Shown: positions 1 to 9,300 of the stretch, one piece after another
Position numbering within the stretch: position 1 is the first letter of the stretch
Layout of the letters: each line of letters begins with the position of its first letter
Source: an uncultured Croceitalea sp.
GTDB taxonomy: Bacteria; Bacteroidota; Bacteroidia; Flavobacteriales; Flavobacteriaceae
Assembly (NCBI GenBank): GCA_947503285.1
Contig: CANNDD010000007.1
Coordinates: 1 to 64,000 of the forward strand
Length of the DNA: 64,000 nt
Direction of reading: 5' to 3'
Notes under the pieces: model-generated
Told to the model about the DNA's origin: nothing
Databases searched by the model: none
The model's input: the letters and a program-made list of their open reading frames with translations, nothing else
Position numbers and translations under genes: made by a program

Positions 1-1977
1 CACATAGCCATCGGTAGGCTGCCCCTCCACGTTGTCGGGGATGCCGTCATCGTCGGAATCGATGTCAAGGTGGTCGGGGATACCGTCGCCGTCACTGTCC
101 AAGGGGTCCGTCAAGGGATCACCGTCGCCGTCAGCGTTAGGGTCCTCCTCCGTATCCAGGATACCGTCGTTGTCGTCATCGATATCCGTGACGTCGGGTA
201 CACCGTCGCCGTCCGTATCGGGACCCTCGTCGTTGTCCGGGTCCAGGTAATCCGGCGTACCGTCATCGTCGGTATCGTCGTTGGTGGGGTCGCCGTCACC
301 GTTATCGTCCTCATCGGGCGTGTCGATACCGTCGCCGTCATCGTCAAGGTCCCTATAGTTGACGTCCTCGGTACCGTCCGTGTCGGGAAGGTCGTTCGCA
401 GGGTCGTCGATCTCATCGTTAACGTCGAAGCCGTCATCAACGTCACCGCCCTCGTAGCCATCGTCCAGGCCGTCACCGTCGGTGTCCTCGCCGGTAAACG
501 CCTGGTCGGGCTCACCGTCCTCGTTGAAGTCGTTGCCCTCGTTGTTGTCGGGTACCAGATCGTTGTCACTGTCATCGTCAAGGTAGTCAGGATTGTCAAT
601 ACCATCAGTATTATCAGGGTTTAATCCTTCAAAATCACCATTATCATAGGCATCATCCAAACCATCTCCATCTGAATCCTCACCAGTTGGGGGGATATAG
701 CCCTCGGTAGGCTGCCCCTCTACGTTGTCGGGGATGCCGTCGTTGTCTGAGTCGATGTCTACCCTATCTGGAAATCCGTCATTATCTGAATCTACGTCAT
801 CACTAAAAGTTGTCGTCTGCGGGTCGAGAAAGTTTTCTAAACAAGCAAACTGAATACCTGATTGCCTGACTATAGTTTGAAAATTGTCATTGGTCGATGT
901 CTGCACACCGAATCTAAAAACAAAGGTGGAAATGTCAACAAACTCCACTAATACATTTACGGATGGATTAGCACTTGAAATTCCATTGAACTCTTGCGTT
1001 CCCCCGTTTATTAAAAGGCCTCCAGAAGTATTACTTACCGAAACATCCGTTGGGTTATCAATGGTAAAACTGACAGGGGTATCGAATCTATTGAACTCTT
1101 GAAAACGTCCATTACCATCAACATCTATAAAACCAGCCACCAATTGTTCTAAAACCCTTGGGTTTATTGTTCCAGCGTCAACCAACGAAATCCTTAAATC
1201 CACAAATGGTCTTCTGACGTCATCAGTGAACTCAAATTGAATTTCAGGTTTGAAAAATTCTGGATCCACATTGTTTTGGTCCAATACATCTATTCTACCG
1301 TTTTGAATAGTCTCGATGCTAATCAAGGCATCAATTCCGGCACCAACATTTGTTATTCTAAATACGGAACCTTCTGTAAAACCATCTCCTGATTCTAAAA
1401 CTGGCGGGGTACTAAAATCTAGATTGGGCACGTTGGCACAATCCACTCCAGCACTTTGCGAGCTTGATTCCGTTTGATCTAGAATACCATCATTATCGGA
1501 GTCGATGTCCAAATAGTCCGCAACCAAATCCCCTTCAGTATCTACAGGAGTTAATCCTTCGCCTCCCCCCGGGGTACTTTCAAATGCATCGTCCAATCCA
1601 TTACGATCTTGGTCCATATCGGATGGCGTGATAATATTCAAGGCACTCTGAGCCTCAATATCATCGAAAATACCGTCATTGTCAGAATCCCTATCCAAAT
1701 AATTAGGTAGCCCATCGCTATCGGTATCGGTAGGGTTCGTAGTGGGATCATTATCCCCATCGGAATTATCGTCTTCGATAGTATCCAAAATACCATCACC
1801 ATCGTCATCAATATCAATATTGTCAGCGACACCATCGCCGTCAGTGTCGATAGTACTATTTAACGTAATCGATTCAGGATGGTCAAAGGAAGTTAATAAG
1901 AAGAGTGCAAAACTGAATATAAAAATGCAGCCCACAAATCTCCTTAGTAGGAGATTTGATAAAGTAAATTTTTCCAT
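1..1977 (-). CDS. Secreted thrombospondin type 3 repeat protein, N-terminal part (gene continues past the left edge)
   Basis: The frame is open for 659 codons from an ATG at 1977 to the window edge; I read it through and found no stop. The start gives a signal-like segment (basic residues, then GCIFIFSFALFLLTSF). It is followed by calcium-binding repeats of the form DxDGDGxxDxxDxDDDGDGIxD over about residues 45-160. A non-repetitive domain follows (about residues 175-390, beginning CANVPNLDF). A long second TSP3 block then runs to the edge. A unit of 231 codons is reused: the coding phrase SDxDGIPDNVEGQPT occurs near 1-66 and again near 694-759. TSP3 arrays are stiff Ca2+-binding stalks of cell-surface adhesins. 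In Bacteroidota such proteins usually end in a type 9 secretion tail, which would lie outside the window. The first 600 bases are much richer in G+C than the start of the gene. Confidence 0.88.
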   Translation of the reverse strand, partial: MEKFTLSNLLLRRFVGCIFIFSFALFLLTSFDHPESITLNSTIDTDGDGVADNIDIDDDGDGILDTIEDDNSDGDNDPTTNPTDTDSDGLPNYLDRDSDNDGIFDDIEAQSALNIITPSDMDQDRNGLDDAFESTPGGGEGLTPVDTEGDLVADYLDIDSDNDGILDQTESSSQSAGVDCANVPNLDFSTPPVLESGDGFTEGSVFRITNVGAGIDALISIETIQNGRIDVLDQNNVDPEFFKPEIQFEFTDDVRRPFVDLRISLVDAGTINPRVLEQLVAGFIDVDGNGRFQEFNRFDTPVSFTIDNPTDVSVSNTSGGLLINGGTQEFNGISSANPSVNVLVEFVDISTFVFRFGVQTSTNDNFQTIVRQSGIQFACLENFLDPQTTTFSDDVDSDNDGFPDRVDIDSDNDGIPDNVEGQPTEGYIPPTGEDSDGDGLDDAYDNGDFEGLNPDNTDGIDNPDYLDDDSDNDLVPDNNEGNDFNEDGEPDQAFTGEDTDGDGLDDGYEGGDVDDGFDVNDEIDDPANDLPDTDGTEDVNYRDLDDDGDGIDTPDEDDNGDGDPTNDDTDDDGTPDYLDPDNDEGPDTDGDGVPDVTDIDDDNDGILDTEEDPNADGDGDPLTDPLDSDGDGIPDHLDIDSDDDGIPDNVEGQPTDGYV

Positions 1978-2355
1978 AAATGATAGTTTTCTCTTTTAAA
2001 CTAATCACCATGGCGAAGTAGGCTTTTCGAACAGATTTTGGGCAATAATCAACTTTAGTCTACATATTTATTGAAAATCGGTAGATTATTTTGCATAGAT
2101 ACTTCTTATCTAGACAAACACCTATTTTACTCGACAAATGGTCAACTATTCAGCTTTCTAATATACGTTAATCTATCATCTATAGACTACGGTAGGTTAA
2201 AAAAAACTTAACGAAATTAAAGATAAAAATTTGTCATTTCATTCAAAATAACTCTTAATTTTCAATGATTTTGTTATATTAATTTTACTATTAGAAACCT
2301 TAGGCCATCTAGGCGCACTCCATATTTTTAACCTATTTTTGCCGAAATTTTGAAA
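1978..2355. other. Intergenic region between the divergent TSP3 gene and prfC
   Basis: This gap of about 380 bases must hold the promoters of two divergent genes. It is AT-rich and I see no ORF, RNA gene or strong hairpin in it. The only promoter-like word I would point to is a TATTTTTG (-7 consensus TAnnTTTG) just upstream of prfC. No matching box was recognised on the minus strand for the TSP3 gene. Confidence 0.5.
2334..2341 (+). promoter_or_regulatory. Candidate -7 element for prfC
   Basis: TATTTTTG fits the Bacteroidota -7 consensus TAnnTTTG and lies 14 bases before the prfC ATG, which would give a very short or absent leader. No clear -33 TTTG is seen at the usual distance, so this is a weak call. 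Confidence 0.3.
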
Positions 2356-3942
2356 ATGAATTTTGAAAAGGAAATCGCTCGCAGGAGAACATTCGGAATT
2401 ATTTCCCATCCTGATGCGGGTAAAACCACATTAACCGAAAAACTTCTACTGTTCGGTGGGGCAATTCAAGAAGCCGGAGCGGTAAAGAACAATAAGATAA
2501 AAAAATCGGCAACCAGTGATTTCATGGAGATTGAACGTCAGCGCGGAATCTCTGTAGCTACTTCCGTACTTGCCTTTATTTATAAGGATAAAAAAATCAA
2601 TATTCTTGATACACCAGGTCACAAAGATTTCGCAGAGGATACTTTTAGAACCTTAACCGCAGTAGATAGTGTAATCGTGGTTATCGATGTTGCGAAAGGC
2701 GTTGAAGAGCAGACGGAGAAATTGGTCGAAGTATGTCGAATGCGAAACATTCCTATAATCGTGTTCATTAACAAATTAGACCGGGAAGGAAAAGATGCTT
2801 TTGACCTTTTGGATGAAGTTGAGCAAAAATTAGGATTAACGGTCACACCATTGAGTTTTCCTATAGGTATGGGATATGACTTTAAGGGTATTTACAATAT
2901 CTATGAGAAAAACATCAATTTATTCAGTGGAAATAGCAAACAGAATATTGAAGAGACCATAGCCTTTAATGATATCGCGAATCCTGATTTAGAAAAAATC
3001 ATAGGAGAAAAAGCGGCTCAAGATCTAAGGGACAATTTAGAGTTGGTAAATGGCGTATATCCCTCTTTTGACAAGGAGGCTTATTTAGAGGGCAAACAAC
3101 AGCCCGTCTTTTTTGGATCTGCCTTGAACAACTTTGGCGTAAGGGAGTTGCTCGATTGTTTTGTCGAAATCGCCCCTACCCCAAAGTCTAAGATGGCAGA
3201 GGAACGGGAGGTAAAGTCGAATGAAAAAGATTTTTCAGGTTTTGTTTTTAAAATCCATGCCAATATGGACCCCAAACATCGAGATCGTTTGGCCTTTATA
3301 AAAATAGTCTCCGGTACTTTTGAACGAAATACCCCTTATCTGCATGTTAGACACGATAAGAAGTTAAAATTCTCTAGCCCGAATGCATTCTTCGCGGAAA
3401 AAAAAGAAATCGTTGATATATCATACCCTGGAGACATTGTTGGCCTGCATGATACGGGAAATTTTAAAATCGGGGATACCCTGACGGGTGGGGAAAAACT
3501 GAACTATAAAGGCATACCCAGTTTCTCCCCTGAACACTTCAGGTATATCAACAATGCCGATCCCATGAAGGCCAAACAATTGTATAAGGGAATTGATCAG
3601 TTAATGGATGAAGGTGTTGCACAGTTGTTCACCTTGGAACTTAATGGAAGAAAAGTAATCGGAACAGTAGGGGCATTGCAGTACGAAGTGATTCAGTATA
3701 GATTGGAACACGAATACGGGGCCAAATGTACCTATGAGAATTTTCCCGTTCACAAGGCCTGTTGGGTACAAGCCGAACAGAACAATGATGAATTCAAAGA
3801 ATTTAAGCGGATAAAGCAAAAATTTTTAGCTATTGACAAAAGGGGACAACTTGTTTTTCTGGCGGATTCCGCATTCTCACTTCAAATGACTCAACAAAAA
3901 TATCCTTCTGTAAAACTTCATTTTACCTCAGAATTTGAATAA
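2356..3942 (+). CDS. prfC: Peptide chain release factor 3 (RF3)
   Basis: This GTPase recycles RF1/RF2 from the ribosome after termination. The 528-residue length is normal for RF3. The G domain is at the N-terminus: P-loop SHPDAGKTT near residue 18, switch II DTPGHKDFAED near residue 87 and NKLD near residue 141. The segment after the P-loop (GAVKNNKIKKSATSDFMEIE, then RQRGISV) is typical of RF3 as opposed to EF-G. The ATG at 2356 is preferred over an upstream in-frame TTG at 2350, because the protein then begins MNFEKEIARRRTFGIISH as in relatives. It is monocistronic, with the next gene 100 bases downstream. Confidence 0.96.
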   Translation: MNFEKEIARRRTFGIISHPDAGKTTLTEKLLLFGGAIQEAGAVKNNKIKKSATSDFMEIERQRGISVATSVLAFIYKDKKINILDTPGHKDFAEDTFRTLTAVDSVIVVIDVAKGVEEQTEKLVEVCRMRNIPIIVFINKLDREGKDAFDLLDEVEQKLGLTVTPLSFPIGMGYDFKGIYNIYEKNINLFSGNSKQNIEETIAFNDIANPDLEKIIGEKAAQDLRDNLELVNGVYPSFDKEAYLEGKQQPVFFGSALNNFGVRELLDCFVEIAPTPKSKMAEEREVKSNEKDFSGFVFKIHANMDPKHRDRLAFIKIVSGTFERNTPYLHVRHDKKLKFSSPNAFFAEKKEIVDISYPGDIVGLHDTGNFKIGDTLTGGEKLNYKGIPSFSPEHFRYINNADPMKAKQLYKGIDQLMDEGVAQLFTLELNGRKVIGTVGALQYEVIQYRLEHEYGAKCTYENFPVHKACWVQAEQNNDEFKEFKRIKQKFLAIDKRGQLVFLADSAFSLQMTQQKYPSVKLHFTSEFE

Positions 3943-4042
3943 GTTGTTGAGTCCCGTTAATATTCCGTTTGTCGCTGACTGGATTAGTCAACCATTTCAT
4001 AGTTATTTTTTTTTGTAAATTACTGGTTCATAACCAATTAAT

Positions 4043-4486
4043 ATGAAAAATATGACAGCTTATTCGTCAAGCAAGCCACCAGTATGGTTTTGGGTAGTAG
4101 CCGGGATTGCGCTTTTATGGAATTTGTTCGGCCTATTCAACTTTTACATTTCAACATTCGATCAGGTCACTATTCTAGAAACTTTAAATCAAGAACAAAG
4201 GGAACTTTTTGAAGCGATGCCCATATGGGCCACTGTGGCTTTTGGCATTGCCACCATTGGAGGAGTCATAGCTACTCTCGGCCTCTTTATACGAAGGAAA
4301 TGGGCCAAGCAACTCTTCGTAATTTCACTGATAGCGATGGTGGTCCAGTTTGTGAATTGGCTTTTCATTCAAAAAGCCCCGGAGGTTTTCCCAAATTCGT
4401 ACACCATGCCAGTAGCGGTTGTCATCGTTGGAGTATTGCTCATTTTCTTCTGCAATAAAGCAATTCAAAAAGGTTGGTTACGCTAA
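4043..4486 (+). CDS. Small four-helix membrane protein, unknown function
   Basis: The product has 147 residues with four predicted membrane segments: near residues 14-35 (WFWVVAGIALLWNLFGLF), 60-84, 92-112 and 118-138. A basic RRKWAKQ loop lies between helices 2 and 3. There is no catalytic motif or signal peptidase site that I recognise. Small proteins of this type are widespread in Flavobacteriaceae and are sometimes labelled sugar transporter without evidence; I give no function. It stands alone, 100 bases after prfC, and ends just before a bidirectional terminator shared with the convergent DUF3467 gene. A second ATG at 4052 is possible. Confidence 0.8.
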   Translation: MKNMTAYSSSKPPVWFWVVAGIALLWNLFGLFNFYISTFDQVTILETLNQEQRELFEAMPIWATVAFGIATIGGVIATLGLFIRRKWAKQLFVISLIAMVVQFVNWLFIQKAPEVFPNSYTMPVAVVIVGVLLIFFCNKAIQKGWLR

Positions 4487-4506
4487 TAGCCGCAGCGTGA
4501 AGACAC

Positions 4507-4537
4507 AAAAAAGCCCTGATGAGAATCAGGGTTTTTT
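4507..4537. terminator. Bidirectional intrinsic terminator
   Basis: The stem CCCTGAT (4514-4520) pairs with ATCAGGG (4525-4531) around a GAGA loop. A-rich sequence precedes it and TTTTTT follows. Flanked this way it can end both the plus-strand membrane-protein gene and the minus-strand DUF3467 gene that converge here. Confidence 0.85.
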
Positions 4538-4539
4538 AC

Positions 4540-4851
4540 TTACGCTTCTCCCGTAGGACCAAAATTCAAAGGTATCGGAGGCTGCTCATAGTCCTTTATG
4601 TTACCATGGGCCTTTTCGAACCTATTCACATTATCGCTCAATGCTTTTAAAAACTTCTTCGCATGTTGAGGCGTCAAAACAATTCTACTTTTCACCTTTG
4701 CTTTGGGCGCCCCAGGCATCATACTAATAAAGTCGACTACAAATTCAGATACTGAATGGTTGATAATCGCCAAATTGGAATAAATGCCCTCAGCGGTTTT
4801 TTCATCCAATTCGATATTGATTTGCTTCTGCTTTTTATCTTGTTCAGACAT
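4540..4851 (-). CDS. DUF3467 domain protein
   Basis: This is a 103-residue soluble protein, recognised as DUF3467 by the pattern INIELDEKTAEGIYSNLAII, then SEFVVDFISMMPGAPKAKV and a RIVLTPQHAKKFLKAL block. The molecular function of the family is unknown. It lies directly downstream of rpoC in the same direction, an arrangement I recall as common in Bacteroidota, which suggests a link to transcription or to the rpoBC transcript. A hairpin sits between rpoC and this gene, so it may be expressed by read-through or from its own promoter. Confidence 0.9.
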   Translation of the reverse strand: MSEQDKKQKQINIELDEKTAEGIYSNLAIINHSVSEFVVDFISMMPGAPKAKVKSRIVLTPQHAKKFLKALSDNVNRFEKAHGNIKDYEQPPIPLNFGPTGEA

Positions 4852-4867
4852 AACTTACGATTTTATA

Positions 4868-4917
4868 TGAAAAAGGGCCAAAACCCGTTCGGCATACCCG
4901 AGCTATGGTTTTGACCC
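4868..4917 (-). terminator. Hairpin terminator or attenuator after rpoC
   Basis: On the minus strand the arm at 4907-4917 (GGGTCAAAACC) pairs with the arm at 4875-4885 (GGTTTTGGCCC) with one wobble, around a long loop. CTTTTTCAT follows the second arm. It lies 24-73 bases after the rpoC stop and probably ends or dampens the rpoBC transcript before the DUF3467 gene. Confidence 0.65.
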
Positions 4918-4940
4918 TCTATATTTAAAAGAATTTTTGT

Positions 4941-7900
4941 TTAAAACTTAAACTCCTCTTTACGAGCCATAATCTCATCATATTCTTCTTTAGAGCCAAC
5001 GATAATGCTGTCATAATCCCTCATACCAGTACCGGCTGGAATCTTATGACCTACAATAACGTTCTCTTTCAGACCTTCTAAAGTATCTACTTTGCCGCTT
5101 ACGGCAGCTTCGTTCAATACTTTTGTCGTCTCTTGGAAAGAAGCCGCAGAGATAAATGATTTTGTCTGCAAAGAAGCTCTCGTAATACCTTGAAGAATAG
5201 GTGTAGCGGTAGCTGCAACAGCATCCCTAGCAGTCACTACGTTCTTGTCGGCACGTTTCAGCAATGAGTTTTCATCCCGCAACTCCCTAGCAGTAATTAT
5301 CTGTCCTGCTTTCAAGTTTTCAGAATCTCCAGCATCTTCAACGACTTTCTTGCCAAAGATTTCATCATTTTCGCGAATGAAATCATCTTTATGCACCAAT
5401 TGGTTTTCCAAGAAAATCGTATCTCCGGCATCTTGAATACGTACTTTACGCATCATCTGCCTTACCACGACCTCAAAGTGCTTATCATTGATCTTCACTC
5501 CCTGTAAACGGTATACTTCTTGTACCTCATTGACCAAATACTGCTGCACAGCGGATGGTCCCTTGATCGCCAAAATATCCTCTGGGGTAATTGATCCATC
5601 TGAAAGGGGCATTCCTGCCCTTACGTAGTCATTCTCTTGAACCAGAATTTGATTCGAAAGTTTTACTAAGTACTTCTTGATTTCACCTAATTTAGATTCA
5701 ATGATGATCTCTCGGTTACCCCTTTTGATCTTTCCAAAAGAAACTACTCCATCGATTTCAGATACTACCGCTGGGTTCGAAGGATTACGTGCCTCAAATA
5801 ATTCGGTAACCCTTGGAAGACCTCCCGTAATATCACCTGCTTTTGCCGACTTACGTGGAATTTTGACCAAGGTTTTTCCCTCTTTGATTTTTTCACCATC
5901 ATCTACCATGATGTGCGAACCAACAGGTAAATTATATGAACGCAAAGTTTCACCCTTGGCATCTTGAATCAATAAAGTCGGTATCAACTTCTTATTCCTG
6001 GATTCTGAAATTACTTTTTCTTGAAAACCGGTCTGCTCGTCAATTTCAACTTGATATGTAATACCTTGTTCTATATTTTCATAGGCGATTTTACCTGTGA
6101 ACTCTGAAACGATAACACCATTGTATGGATCCCAAGAGCAGATTACCGCCCCTTTTTTGATTTTCGCCCCATTTTTGATGAACAGTTGCGAACCATATGG
6201 AATGTTATTGGTACTTAAGGTAATACCCGTTTTCTCATCAACAATCTTGATCTCAGAAGTTCTAGAAATGACAATAGTTGATTTGTCACCTTCACTATTC
6301 TCACCTACTACTGTTCTCAGATCCTCAATTTCAGCTACGCCATCAAATTTGGCCTCTAACTTACTCTCTTCAGAAATGTTGCCCGCGATACCACCCACGT
6401 GGAAGGTACGAAGTGTCAACTGTGTACCTGGCTCACCAATGGATTGCGCGGCAACCACACCAACGGCTTCGCCTCGTTGTACCATTTTATTGGTTGCGAG
6501 ATTACGTCCGTAACATTTCGAGCAAATTCCCTTAGGGGCCTCACAAGTAAGTGGGGAGCGAACTTCAACCTTATCGATTGGCGAAGCTTCAATCTTTTTA
6601 ACCTCGACTTCCGTAATCTGCTGGCCAGCTGCTACTAAAAGCTCTTCTGTTACTGGATTGTAGACATCATGCAACGAAACACGGCCAACAATACGTTCGC
6701 CCAGTGTTTCTACGATTTCCTCATTCTTCTTCAATGCTTGAACCTCAATACCACGTAAGGTCTCACAATCTTCAATATTGATGATGACGTCTTGTGAAAC
6801 ATCAACCAAACGTCTAGTCAAATATCCTGCATCTGCAGTTTTTAATGCTGTATCGGCAAGACCTTTACGCGCACCGTGGGTAGAAATAAAATACTCAAGA
6901 ATCGAAAGCCCTTCCTTAAAGTTGGAAAGAATCGGGTTTTCAATGATTTCACCACCCCCGGCAGTTGATTTTTTGGGTTTCGCCATCAATCCACGCATAC
7001 CGGTCAGCTGACGAATTTGTTCTTTAGAACCCCTTGCGCCTGAATCCAACATCATGTATACCGAGTTAAATCCTTGTTGATCTTCCCGTATACGTTTCAT
7101 AGCCAATTCCGTCAACATTGCATTCGTTGACGTCCAAACATCAATAACCTGATTGTAACGTTCGTTGTTGGTAATAAGACCCATATTATAATTGGCCATA
7201 ATACCATCAACTTGTCCGTTGGCATCGTCAATCATCTCTATTTTCTCTTTAGGAATAATAATATCACCTAAACTAAAAGACAATCCGCCCTTAAAGGCAA
7301 ATTGATATCCCATGGTCTTAATCTTATCCAAGAACTCAGCAGTTCTAGGCACATCGGTAACTGCAAGGATATCACCGATAATATTACGAAGTGCCTTCTT
7401 GTTCAATACTTGATTGATAAATCCGGCTTCTTCAGGTACATGGCTATTGAACAATACCCTACCAACGGTAGTTTGGATAATTTTGTTTACCAGCTCACCG
7501 TCATCATTAAAATCTTTTGCCCGTACTTTAATACTTGCATTCAAATCAACTTTCTTTTCATTGAAAGCGATTTCAACTTCTTCTGCCGAGTAAAATGTAA
7601 GTCCTTCTCCTTTTACAGGAACTTCTTTTGTAGATTTCCGTTCTTTGGTCATATAATATAGCCCCAAGACCATATCTTGTGATGGTACCGTTATCGGGGA
7701 ACCATTCGCTGGATTCAAGATATTTTGGGATGCCAACATCAGTAGTTGTGCCTCAAGGATAGCCTCTGGCCCTAACGGTAAATGAACCGCCATCTGGTCA
7801 CCATCAAAATCAGCATTGAACGCCGTACATGCCAAAGGGTGTAGGCGAATCGCCTTACCTTCTATCAATTTTGGCTGGAAGGCTTGAATACCCAAACGGT

Positions 7901-9239
7901 GAAGTGTAGGGGCCCTATTCAATAGTACGGGGTGCCCCTTCAAAACGTTTTCAAGAATATCCCAAACGACCGGCTCTTTTTTATCAATTATCTTTTTAGC
8001 CGATTTTACCGTTTTCACAATACCCCTTTCTATCAGTTTTCTGATAATGAAAGGCTTGTACAGTTCAGCGGCCATATCTTTTGGAAGTCCGCACTCGTAT
8101 AGGTTCATTTCAGGACCTACAACGATTACCGAACGTGCCGAATAATCGACCCGTTTACCTAAAAGGTTTTGACGAAAACGACCTTGCTTACCTTTCAATG
8201 AATCTGAAAGTGATTTTAAAGGCCTATTTGACTCCGTCTTAACGGCAGAAGCTTTTCTTGTATTATCGAACAAGGAATCAACCGATTCTTGAAGCATCCT
8301 TTTTTCATTTCGAAGGATAACTTCCGGTGCCTTTATTTCCATCAATCGCTTTAAACGATTGTTTCGAATGATTACCCTACGGTATAAATCGTTCAAATCG
8401 GAGGTGGCAAAACGACCCCCATCCAACGGAACCAACGGACGCAGTTCTGGTGGAATCACAGGCACCACCTTCATAATCATCCATTCTGGACGGTTTTCCC
8501 TATTATCTTGTGATTCACGTAATGCTTCTACGACCTGAAGTCTTTTCAAGGCTTCGGTTTTACGCTGCTTTGAAGTCTCTGTATTTGCTTTATGCCTCAA
8601 TTCGTAAGACAATTGCTCCAAATCAATCCTACCCAATAAATCAATCAAACATTCCGCACCCATTTTAGCGATAAACTTATTAGGGTCTGAATCTTCTAAA
8701 TATTGATTTTCAGCAGGTATTGATTCTAAAATATTCAAGTATTCCTCCTCGGTCAAGAAATCCATTTTATTGATTTCTTCCCCTTCCGGTCCTTTTGCGA
8801 CACCTGGTTGGATTACTACGTAACGCTCGTAGTAAATGATCATATCCAGTTTTTTGGAAGGAAGACCCAGTAAATACCCAATCTTATTTGGAAGCGAACG
8901 GAAATACCAAATATGTGCAACAGGTACGACCAAGTTGATATGGCCTACCCTATCACGACGAACTTTCTTTTCGGTTACCTCGACACCACAGCGATCACAA
9001 ACGATACCGCGATAGCGAATACGCTTGTATTTTCCGCAGGCACATTCATAATCCTTCACAGGACCGAAAATACGCTCACAGAACAATCCATCACGCTCTG
9101 GTTTGTGGGTTCTATAATTAATGGTTTCCGGTTTCAAAACCTCACCCCTTGATTCAGCCAAGATAGACTCTGGCGAAGCAAGACCGATTGAAATTTTATT
9201 AAACCTTTTTGGTGCGTTATTATCTTTTATTCTAGCCAT
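4941..9239 (-). CDS. rpoC: DNA-directed RNA polymerase beta' subunit
   Basis: This is the 1432-residue catalytic large subunit of RNA polymerase. The N-terminal zinc-binding domain has [20 protein letters not shown] near residues 66-85. The Mg2+-binding active-site loop [12 protein letters not shown] is near residue 480. The second zinc cluster (CETLRGIEV, then [16 protein letters not shown]) is near residues 820-910. The bridge-helix and trigger-loop region contains [19 protein letters not shown]. The length fits Bacteroidota beta', which carry their own insertions. It follows rpoB by 61 bases and is surely cotranscribed with it. The start ATG at 9239 gives [20 protein letters not shown]. 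Confidence 0.99.
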   Translation of the reverse strand: MARIKDNNAPKRFNKISIGLASPESILAESRGEVLKPETINYRTHKPERDGLFCERIFGPVKDYECACGKYKRIRYRGIVCDRCGVEVTEKKVRRDRVGHINLVVPVAHIWYFRSLPNKIGYLLGLPSKKLDMIIYYERYVVIQPGVAKGPEGEEINKMDFLTEEEYLNILESIPAENQYLEDSDPNKFIAKMGAECLIDLLGRIDLEQLSYELRHKANTETSKQRKTEALKRLQVVEALRESQDNRENRPEWMIMKVVPVIPPELRPLVPLDGGRFATSDLNDLYRRVIIRNNRLKRLMEIKAPEVILRNEKRMLQESVDSLFDNTRKASAVKTESNRPLKSLSDSLKGKQGRFRQNLLGKRVDYSARSVIVVGPEMNLYECGLPKDMAAELYKPFIIRKLIERGIVKTVKSAKKIIDKKEPVVWDILENVLKGHPVLLNRAPTLHRLGIQAFQPKLIEGKAIRLHPLACTAFNADFDGDQMAVHLPLGPEAILEAQLLMLASQNILNPANGSPITVPSQDMVLGLYYMTKERKSTKEVPVKGEGLTFYSAEEVEIAFNEKKVDLNASIKVRAKDFNDDGELVNKIIQTTVGRVLFNSHVPEEAGFINQVLNKKALRNIIGDILAVTDVPRTAEFLDKIKTMGYQFAFKGGLSFSLGDIIIPKEKIEMIDDANGQVDGIMANYNMGLITNNERYNQVIDVWTSTNAMLTELAMKRIREDQQGFNSVYMMLDSGARGSKEQIRQLTGMRGLMAKPKKSTAGGGEIIENPILSNFKEGLSILEYFISTHGARKGLADTALKTADAGYLTRRLVDVSQDVIINIEDCETLRGIEVQALKKNEEIVETLGERIVGRVSLHDVYNPVTEELLVAAGQQITEVEVKKIEASPIDKVEVRSPLTCEAPKGICSKCYGRNLATNKMVQRGEAVGVVAAQSIGEPGTQLTLRTFHVGGIAGNISEESKLEAKFDGVAEIEDLRTVVGENSEGDKSTIVISRTSEIKIVDEKTGITLSTNNIPYGSQLFIKNGAKIKKGAVICSWDPYNGVIVSEFTGKIAYENIEQGITYQVEIDEQTGFQEKVISESRNKKLIPTLLIQDAKGETLRSYNLPVGSHIMVDDGEKIKEGKTLVKIPRKSAKAGDITGGLPRVTELFEARNPSNPAVVSEIDGVVSFGKIKRGNREIIIESKLGEIKKYLVKLSNQILVQENDYVRAGMPLSDGSITPEDILAIKGPSAVQQYLVNEVQEVYRLQGVKINDKHFEVVVRQMMRKVRIQDAGDTIFLENQLVHKDDFIRENDEIFGKKVVEDAGDSENLKAGQIITARELRDENSLLKRADKNVVTARDAVAATATPILQGITRASLQTKSFISAASFQETTKVLNEAAVSGKVDTLEGLKENVIVGHKIPAGTGMRDYDSIIVGSKEEYDEIMARKEEFKF

Positions 9240-9300
9240 AATGCTATAAAGATGTAAATGTTAAAAATGTTCTCTTTAATATAGTTTCGCAACTATCGTA

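Noticed and set aside
70-624. Long plus- and minus-strand frames made of Val/Ile or Thr repeats at the left end
   Set aside because: They are shadows of the TSP3 Asp-repeat gene, whose true minus-strand frame is open from 1977 to the edge.
7302-7661. 119-codon plus-strand frame inside rpoC
   Set aside because: It lies wholly opposite conserved rpoC sequence and has no family-like features.
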